The notes under the pieces are model-generated. The model was not told the origin of the DNA. It ran no database searches and saw nothing but the letters and a program-made list of their open reading frames with translations. From Trichomonas vaginalis G3 (lineage: Eukaryota > Parabasalia > Trichomonadida > Trichomonadidae), in the NCBI RefSeq assembly GCF_026262505.1, contig NC_067204.1:1645797-1709796 (forward strand): a stretch of 64,000 nt of DNA. Reading direction: 5' to 3'. Position numbers and translations under genes: made by a program. This document shows, one piece after another, positions 57,930-64,000 of the stretch; positions within the stretch are counted from its first letter, which is position 1; each line of letters starts with the position of its first letter.

Positions 57930-59918
57930 ATGCAAAGTCAATATCTCGAATTGATGGATGTGAATAAGGATTTTGTTGAAACTTTCGCTCAACTATATCA
58001 ACTTAATACAAGAAACGAAGAAGAAATTAATAATATTTATCATATTCTAAAAGTTAATTTGATTGATAAAAAGATAATATTACCACAATTACTTATGAAA
58101 CAAATATGCCATATTATGACCTTTCGAAATCGATTTTGGAAGTCATATAAAGCAATTTTCAAAAAGATTGAAGAAGAATACAATATCAAACAATTAACAG
58201 ATCATGATAGTATTTTCGAATATTCGGTTGATGATAAAATCAAAGAAATATTTCACAATTTGCAAAATGACAATTATTCTTTTGATGAATTAGAAAAAAA
58301 CACAATTTTCGAGGCTATAATGCATGATGATATAGAATCATTTATTGCTTTCACAGAAAAACCATGCTTTGATAAAAATCAAGGCCTCAGAAATATTTTG
58401 TATCCAGAACAATGGAAATATCATTCATTAATTGAATTGTGTTGTTATTATGGTTCTGTCAATTGTTTTAAGTTTTTAAGAACAAAATTTAACCCAAAAA
58501 TCACAGGATATTGCCTCCATTATTCTTTTTTGAGTGGAATTCCAGACATCGTCAGTGAATGTTTGAAAGAGCAAAGACCTGATCAAAGCTGCATGGAATA
58601 TGCGATTATGTCTCATAATATTGACTTTGTTTCTTTTTTAATGAATGAACATCAATTAGAGATCAATTTAGATCAATGCTGGCGACATAATAATCTTCAA
58701 GCATTTCTTGTTTATTTAGATAATACTAACAATGTTGATAAATGCATTATTTATTGTCCACATTTTCAACTTCCTTCATTATGTGAATATTTAATTTCAC
58801 ATGGTGCAAATGTCAATGCATGGGATAATAATGGAAAAACTGTTCTTCATCATACAGCAATAGCAAATAGCAAAGAAATTGCAGAGATGTTGATATCGCA
58901 TGGAGCTCAAATCAATATAAAAGATAATGGACGTATGTCTACACCGTTGCATTATGCAGCATTATATAATAGTACAGAAGTTGCAGAAGTTTTGATTTCA
59001 CATGGAGCCGACATTAAAGCAAGAAATAATGAAAGAAAGACTCCACTTCATGTTGCAACTGTTAAAAATTGTTTAGATATGATCAAATGTTTAGTATCAC
59101 ACTGTGCAGAAGTCAATGCAAAAGATACATATGGAAAAACACCTCTTCATTTTGCTGTAAACAATAATAGAAAAGATATTGCTGAGTTTTTATTGTCACA
59201 TGGAGCAGAGATCAATGCAAGGGATAATGATGGAAAAGATTCAATTCATATTGCAGCAGAAAATGAATCAGTTGAAATGCTAGAATATTTTATTTCATGT
59301 CACGTTGATATCAACAAGGTTGATTACCAGGGACAATCAATTCTCCATTATGCCGTATTGAAAAATAATAAAAGAATTGTAGAATTCATTCTTTCATATG
59401 GAATTAATGTAAATATTCAAGATCATCATAAGAAAAGTCCTTTAGTAATTGTTGCCCAACTTGACAATTATGAAATAGCAGAAATTTTAATTGCCCATGA
59501 CGCTGATGTTAACTTGAAAGACGAATATTTACAAACTGCCTTACATTATGCAGCAGAATATGGCAGCGTGAAAATGACAGAGCTTCTTATATCTCATGGA
59601 ATAGATATCAATGGAAAAGATTTGAAAGGCTGGACTGCTTTACATCATGCAGTGTTGAGAAATAGAATTGAAATAGTCAATATTCTTATTTTACACGGAA
59701 TAGATATCAATGCAGAAGATGCTAACGGATGGACAGCTTTTCATCTTGCAATATCAAGGAATAAAATTGAAATTGTTAAAATCCTCATTTCATATGGTAT
59801 TGATATAAATCACAAAACACGTGCCAGTAAAACACCTCTTAGTATTGCAAAAGAGAAACAATACAATAAGATTATTGAACTTCTAACTGCACGAGGCGCT
59901 ACAACGTGTAATATTTGA
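57930..59918 (+). CDS. DUF3447/ankyrin-repeat protein, 662 aa
   Basis: ATG 57930 to a TGA at the end. Residues 1 to about 270 are the DUF3447-type helical N-terminus common in trichomonad ankyrin proteins (IIELCCYYGSVNCFKFLRTK-like segment, LHYSFLSGIPDIVSECLKEQ). From about 285 to 655 there are about 11 ankyrin repeats with the T-P-L-H-x-A and LI-S-H-G-A-D-I/V-N pattern, ending TARGATTCNI. Ankyrin arrays mediate protein binding, and the family is huge in Trichomonas with unknown partners. No catalytic domain. Intact host gene. Confidence 0.9.
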   Translation: MQSQYLELMDVNKDFVETFAQLYQLNTRNEEEINNIYHILKVNLIDKKIILPQLLMKQICHIMTFRNRFWKSYKAIFKKIEEEYNIKQLTDHDSIFEYSVDDKIKEIFHNLQNDNYSFDELEKNTIFEAIMHDDIESFIAFTEKPCFDKNQGLRNILYPEQWKYHSLIELCCYYGSVNCFKFLRTKFNPKITGYCLHYSFLSGIPDIVSECLKEQRPDQSCMEYAIMSHNIDFVSFLMNEHQLEINLDQCWRHNNLQAFLVYLDNTNNVDKCIIYCPHFQLPSLCEYLISHGANVNAWDNNGKTVLHHTAIANSKEIAEMLISHGAQINIKDNGRMSTPLHYAALYNSTEVAEVLISHGADIKARNNERKTPLHVATVKNCLDMIKCLVSHCAEVNAKDTYGKTPLHFAVNNNRKDIAEFLLSHGAEINARDNDGKDSIHIAAENESVEMLEYFISCHVDINKVDYQGQSILHYAVLKNNKRIVEFILSYGINVNIQDHHKKSPLVIVAQLDNYEIAEILIAHDADVNLKDEYLQTALHYAAEYGSVKMTELLISHGIDINGKDLKGWTALHHAVLRNRIEIVNILILHGIDINAEDANGWTAFHLAISRNKIEIVKILISYGIDINHKTRASKTPLSIAKEKQYNKIIELLTARGATTCNI

Positions 59919-59983
59919 GTTATCTTAGTTCTATGGAATAGATTTTTTATTTAGTATTATTATTTGTTATTCTTATTAGATGG

Positions 59984-60480
59984 AACATGCCAATCACATT
60001 CAATAAAATCTCAGATCCAGTCACTGTTTTAAGCAAAAGATTACGTGATTTCCCTGTACTTACACAAGGATCAATTCTTCCTATAGATTTCGCTAAGCGC
60101 ATCTACAAACTCAGAGTTCTCAAAACAGAACCTTCTGATGGAATTTTAATCAATAATGTCAACTTGAACACAGAATTCGCACCACCAGATACATATTTCA
60201 AGCACAGATGACTCGAACCAGATACTGATTCCGATCAATTCCAATTCGTGGCATGGAAATTACCTATAATCCATCATTAGCTGATCTTGAAAGAGAGCGC
60301 AATCAACCTGGCTACGTTCCAAGTGTTTTAATCTTCAAAGATGGTCGAAATAGGAAAGGCTAAATACAAGGCCCAAGAAGAAAACATTTTCGTTGGCCAA
60401 GGCTGTAGAATCGGAAAATGTTTTCTTCTTGAGAGAGTCTTTGAAGACTTTCATTTTCAATCAAATACTGATTGAAGACT
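59984..60480 (+). pseudogene. UFD1-like remnant
   Basis: The frame at 59987-60211 encodes a segment (RLRDFPVLTQGSILPIDFAK; KIYKLRVLKTEP-like; LNTEFAPPDTY) that matches the middle of UFD1, the ubiquitin-fusion-degradation adaptor of Cdc48/p97. The N-terminal barrel half is missing, a TGA follows, and downstream pieces (MEITYNPSLADLERERNQPG; KYKAQEENIFVGQGC) lie in other frames. A truncated, decayed copy next to an ankyrin gene. Confidence 0.55.
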
Positions 60481-60617
60481 TAGTTTCTCATCTGAAGTAC
60501 TTGTACAGATTTTGCATCACAAGGTAATGATAAAGGAATGAGTTTGAACAACAAAAAGTGCTTATAGTTTACTAAATATTTTTTCAATATAAAATAATTT
60601 TATTGGAAAAAGAATTA

Positions 60618-62558
60618 TTAGATATTTGTAGCACCATGTTCAACTAAGAAAGTGATAATATTAGTTGCTTCAATTTTGGTGGCAATACTAAGAGGACATT
60701 CATTAATATCAAAAGGATTTCATAAAACAATGATAAATATGAAAAGAAAGATAATGTGATAAAACAATGTTGAATATGAAAAGAAAGAGAATGAAATAAA
60801 ACAATGATAAATATGAAAAGAAAGAGAAATTTATAAAACAATGTTGAATATGAAAAGAAAGATAATGAAATAAAACAATGATAAATATGAAAATAAAGAT
60901 AATGAAATAAAACAATGATAAATATGAAAAGAAAGATAATGTCATAAAACAATGATAAATATGAAAATAGAGATAATGTAATAAAAAAAGATGAATATGA
61001 AAAGAAAGATAATGCCATAAAACAATTTTAAACATGAAAAGAAAAAGAATAAGTTCCATGTTAACATCTGCACCATTCTCAACTAGGAATTGGACAATTT
61101 CTGTTAATTTTGCTTTTATTGCAATAGTAAGAGGGCATTCATTAATATCGAAAGAATGTAATAAAACGATGATAAATATGAAAAGAAAGATAATGAAATA
61201 AAACAATGATAAATATGAAAAGAAAGAAAATGTCACAAAACAATGTTGAATATGAAAAGAAAGAAAATGTCATAAAATAATGTTGAATATGAAAAGAAAG
61301 ATAATGAAATAAAACAATGATAAATATGAAAAGAAAGAAAATGTCACAAAACAATGTTGAATATGAAAAGAAAGAAAATGTCATAAAATAATGTTGAATA
61401 TGAAAAGAAAGATAATGAAATAAAACAATGATAAATATGAAAAGAAAGATAATGCCATAAAACAATTTTAAATATGAAAAGAAAGAGAATAAGTTTCATG
61501 TTAACATCTGCACCATTCTCAACTAGGAATTGGACAATTTCTTTTGAATTCGCATTGATTGCAATAGTAAGAGGGCATTCATTAATATCAAAAGAATATC
61601 ATAAAACAATGTTGAATATTAAAAGAAAGAAAATGCCATAAAACAATGATAAGTATGAAAAGAATGAAAATATCATAAAACAATGTTGAATATGAAAAGA
61701 AAGAGAATGATATAAAACAATGATAAATATGATTAGAAATAGATCATAAACTTTGTTGATATCTTCTCCATTAGAAAGTAAATAAGATGCAACATCATAG
61801 TTTCCGAAATACATACTTTCTGCTATTGAATCAGGAGTTTGTCCAAAATTTGATTTAAGGTACTCAGCAATTTCATAGTGTCGATAATCCAATGCTGTAT
61901 TAATCATTTTTGTAAATGATTTACCATCTTCAATCATTTGCATAATAATGTTAATATTTCCGCCTTGAATAGCATATGATTCGGAGTTTTTAGTGTATTG
62001 AGCTCCTAAATTTTTCAAGTAATTAAAACACAATTCTGATCCATTTTTAATTGCACAATCCAGTGGTGTGATTTTTTTGATCTCCTCATTATTATCTAGA
62101 TTTGGGAATTTACTCTTAAGATCATCAACTTTATCTCATGCAATATAGTATAAAGGAGAGTTTGTTGAGTATAAATTCAGAATTTCTCCTTCTTCTATTT
62201 CAGGTTTGAAGTTTTCAAATTTGAAACCTTGATAATGAAGAAGCGTCGCTAATCTATTATTTTTCGGCTTATGTATGTATGAAAATGCGTTTGATACCTT
62301 TTGATAAAGTTCTGAAAATAATTTAATTTCTTTATCACGAATTTGTGAAAAAACATCAATCAAATGAAGCGCCATTTGGATAGTTATTTTGTTGGTTGTT
62401 ATTAATTCGATAATTTGTGAAGATAATTGTATATTATTATTGGAATTGACGCCCCAAATCATTTTTGATGCTTGATCTGGGTATTCGAATACTTTATTTG
62501 GCTTAAGGTCACAGTAATTACTCCAATTTTCATTTTTTGGCTGCCCTGAACTTGTCAT
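60618..62558 (-). pseudogene. DUF3447/ankyrin gene with nonsense codon and minisatellite insertions
   Basis: ATG 62558 (MTSSGQPKNENWSNYCDLKP). DUF3447-type N-terminus to 62136, where a TGA interrupts an otherwise continuous frame that resumes at once (DKVDDLKSKFPNLDNNEEIK) and runs into ankyrin repeats (IIMQMIEDGKSFTKMINTAL; NYDVASYLLSNGEDINKVYD). From 61735 downwards, 37-bp minisatellite blocks alternate with single ankyrin repeats beginning DINECPL. The last ends FLVEHGATNI, TAA 60618-60620, in a different frame from the middle one. Host gene, broken. Confidence 0.75.
60722..61735. repeat. 37-bp minisatellite in three blocks within ankyrin gene
   Basis: Unit: AAAACAATGATAAATATGAA followed by AAGAAAGATAATGAAAT or variants. 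Blocks are about 60722-61040, 61155-61495 and 61595-61735, each inserted at the same point of an ankyrin repeat, so a repeat-plus-array unit of ~440 bp was duplicated. Because 37 is not divisible by 3, three units cycle through all frames, and the minus strand lacks stops, giving long spurious Phe/His/Ile/Leu-rich frames. Confidence 0.9.
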
Positions 62559-62900
62559 GCTTTTTAAAAAATTTGGCTTTCTTACTTTTTGTCTTAAAAA
62601 TCTGAGTTAAAAAGAAAGAATTTTGCATTACCGATGTTTCCGAGCAACGATTCTACATGAAGGCTTATAAAATTGAAGAAGAATGTTCAACAATTGACAA
62701 TTGAATTTAATATGGATTACTATGAGATTTATGCCTTTGGTGAAGCTTGCAGTTAATTTAATATTGAATTATACAATATGAAGTTTCCTTGTGCGTTATG
62801 AATTCATTCACATGCTAACATTTTGGCATAATCTTAATTTGCTATTTTTTTCTTATTTAAAACCAACTATGTCGCAGAATAACTATTTTATCAACACACT
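62559..62900. other. Intergenic DNA
   Basis: AT-rich upstream region of the ankyrin pseudogene. No gene seen. Confidence 0.4.
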
Positions 62901-62918
62901 AAATTTGGATTAGGATAA

Positions 62919-63485
62919 ATAGAGAAGGCTCCAAATCAAACTGTCCGACGTATTTTTAGGCTAAAAATTGCGGCTAAGTATGAAATATTGACAAACTTCA
63001 AATATATAATTGACGGGAAGAAAAGAGTTTTAAAGGAAACGTTTCAAAACACGATAAAGTTAAGGAATGCTGCTCTCTATTATGACATTGATAAGTTGGT
63101 CATGACCACTAGGGTCCCATGCAAACCATCAACTATCCCCAGCTTATATTTTTATTTGATAACTTGTAATATTTCTGTTTTGCTAATACGAACACTGATA
63201 GGGATATTTGTTTGCCCAATGTTAATACTTCCTCCCAAATATGTTATTGTTAGAACTTTCTATTTTCTGGGCATGCAATTCAATGATTCTCAAATTTTGA
63301 GTTCATACAACGGAGTTCCAAAGAAAAACTGTATGATCATTGTTACCTCTATTAAAGCCTTTTTAATTGATTCGTTAAGTAATAGAACATGCTCGCAAGA
63401 TGCTATACATGAAGTAGAAGAACTTATTGCAAATTTGTATAAAAATCCCCGATTTAAAAGATTCTTATTTTTCCAAATAGCATGA
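62919..63485 (+). pseudogene. Possible gene remnant, unrecognised
   Basis: A frame open from after TAA 62916 to TGA 63483-63485. The early part (RRIFRLKIAAKYEI; IIDGKKRVLKETFQNTIKLR) looks coding, but there is no ATG until residue 39 of the second half (63102). A hydrophobic stretch around 63150-63250 (FYLITCNISVLLIRTLIGIF) could be a membrane segment or a frameshifted region. The end (EVEELIANLYKNPRFKRFLF) is helical. I cannot assign it. Confidence 0.3.
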
Positions 63486-63753
63486 TAACAATTGCTATGT
63501 TCTTTCCCTTGAGAAAATCATCAGAATATTCACAATATAATATATTTCATGAAAGTGAAACTAGAAAGTTGGGATTTAGTGCCTCAAATACAGGAAATAC
63601 GTATACATATATAAATATCAAAAGATATTATATCATATGACAATTCTCTAGGGATTTAGCAACAATTCGCGATTTAATTGACTAAAACATTCTTTAAAAT
63701 TGTTTGCTTAGTTTATTTGTCGCTAAGATGTTCACCAATTTCAATATTTGAAA
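63486..63753. other. Intergenic DNA
   Basis: AT-rich, no gene seen. It contains the presumed promoter of the gene starting at 63754. Confidence 0.4.
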
Positions 63754-64000
63754 ATGACTTCTCTGATTAGGCGTTTGTTTTCTTGGATCTCAGCCGAACC
63801 AGAGGAGCTCAAAATATCTCCACCTCCTCCACCAATGGTGCTGGTAGTTCCGAGAGATGATTTATATCCAAAACAAAAGCCAAAAATTGTTGAAAAAACT
63901 TATGCTGAAGTCCAAACAGATTCCAGTATTAAATCTCAGGTTACTCGAGAAATTGAAACAGAACCAGTTAACTTTGATATCAGAAAATTCGATAAATCTT
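63754..64000 (+). CDS. N-terminal part of a protein running off the window
   Basis: ATG 63754 opens a frame that stays open to the window end (82 codons). It begins MTSLIRRLFSWISAEPEELK, then a Pro-rich patch (SPPPPPMVLVVPRDDLYPKQ) and a charged, Thr/Glu-rich part. It looks coding and host-like. The fragment is too short to name. Confidence 0.5.
   Translation, partial: MTSLIRRLFSWISAEPEELKISPPPPPMVLVVPRDDLYPKQKPKIVEKTYAEVQTDSSIKSQVTREIETEPVNFDIRKFDKS

Noticed and set aside
60644-61465. Phe/His/Ile-rich 'membrane' proteins on the minus strand
   Set aside because: They are the translated 37-bp minisatellite in its three frames.

Overview
The window is AT-rich eukaryotic DNA, most likely from a parabasalid (Trichomonas vaginalis or a close relative such as Tritrichomonas). 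Reasons: intronless genes, TAAA overlapping stop codons, an S28 serine peptidase, large DUF3447/ankyrin proteins, and giant Maverick/Polinton elements. The species is inferred, not read directly. A run of 25 N at 20651-20675 marks an assembly gap.

Layout. (1) 1-8.4 kb: gene-poor flank with a hairpin-rich minisatellite (2.95-3.72 kb), a near-perfect inverted repeat with 426-bp arms (6554-7476) and two small tandem paralogous ORFs. (2) 8.45-54.62 kb: a roughly 46-kb Maverick/Polinton-like composite. Its outer ~11 kb on each side (8.45-19.58 and 43.56-54.62 kb) are inverted copies of one virion/replication module: a large Gln/Pro-rich protein, a probable double jelly-roll major capsid protein, a 193-aa coiled-coil protein, a probable minor capsid protein, a D5-like SF3 helicase, an A32-like packaging ATPase and a KilA-N protein. 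The 24-kb centre holds what the arms lack: a protein-primed family B DNA polymerase, a retroviral-type integrase with a C-terminal chromo-like segment, and a collagen/coiled-coil/phage tail-collar fibre protein. It also holds divergent second copies of the ATPase, the 193-aa protein and the minor capsid protein. (3) 54.6-64 kb: host genes, namely ribosomal protein eL8 (L7a), an S28 peptidase, an intact ankyrin protein, a UFD1-like remnant, an ankyrin pseudogene interrupted by 37-bp minisatellites, and the start of another gene.

How it fits together. Centre plus one arm would give a nearly full Polinton set: replication (PolB, SF3 helicase), integration (integrase), packaging (ATPase), capsid (MCP, minor capsid proteins) and a host-contact fibre. 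No Ulp1/adenain-like maturation protease was recognised. Genes are tightly packed, often convergent with overlapping 3' ends. They are separated by A/T-tract promoters and by palindromes unusual for such AT-rich DNA: GC-rich twin hairpins with 3-nt loops, and a 14-16-bp palindrome centred on AGATCT placed at gene 3' ends.

Most noteworthy. Four or more KilA-N genes share nearly constant N- and C-termini but have shuffled centres. Non-coding stretches nearby carry fragments of those centres, one of them a 57-bp exact match that is open in the same frame. This suggests cassette recombination that diversifies a DNA-binding domain. Many element genes carry single-base frameshifts, and each arm breaks different genes, so sequencing error must be separated from genuine decay.
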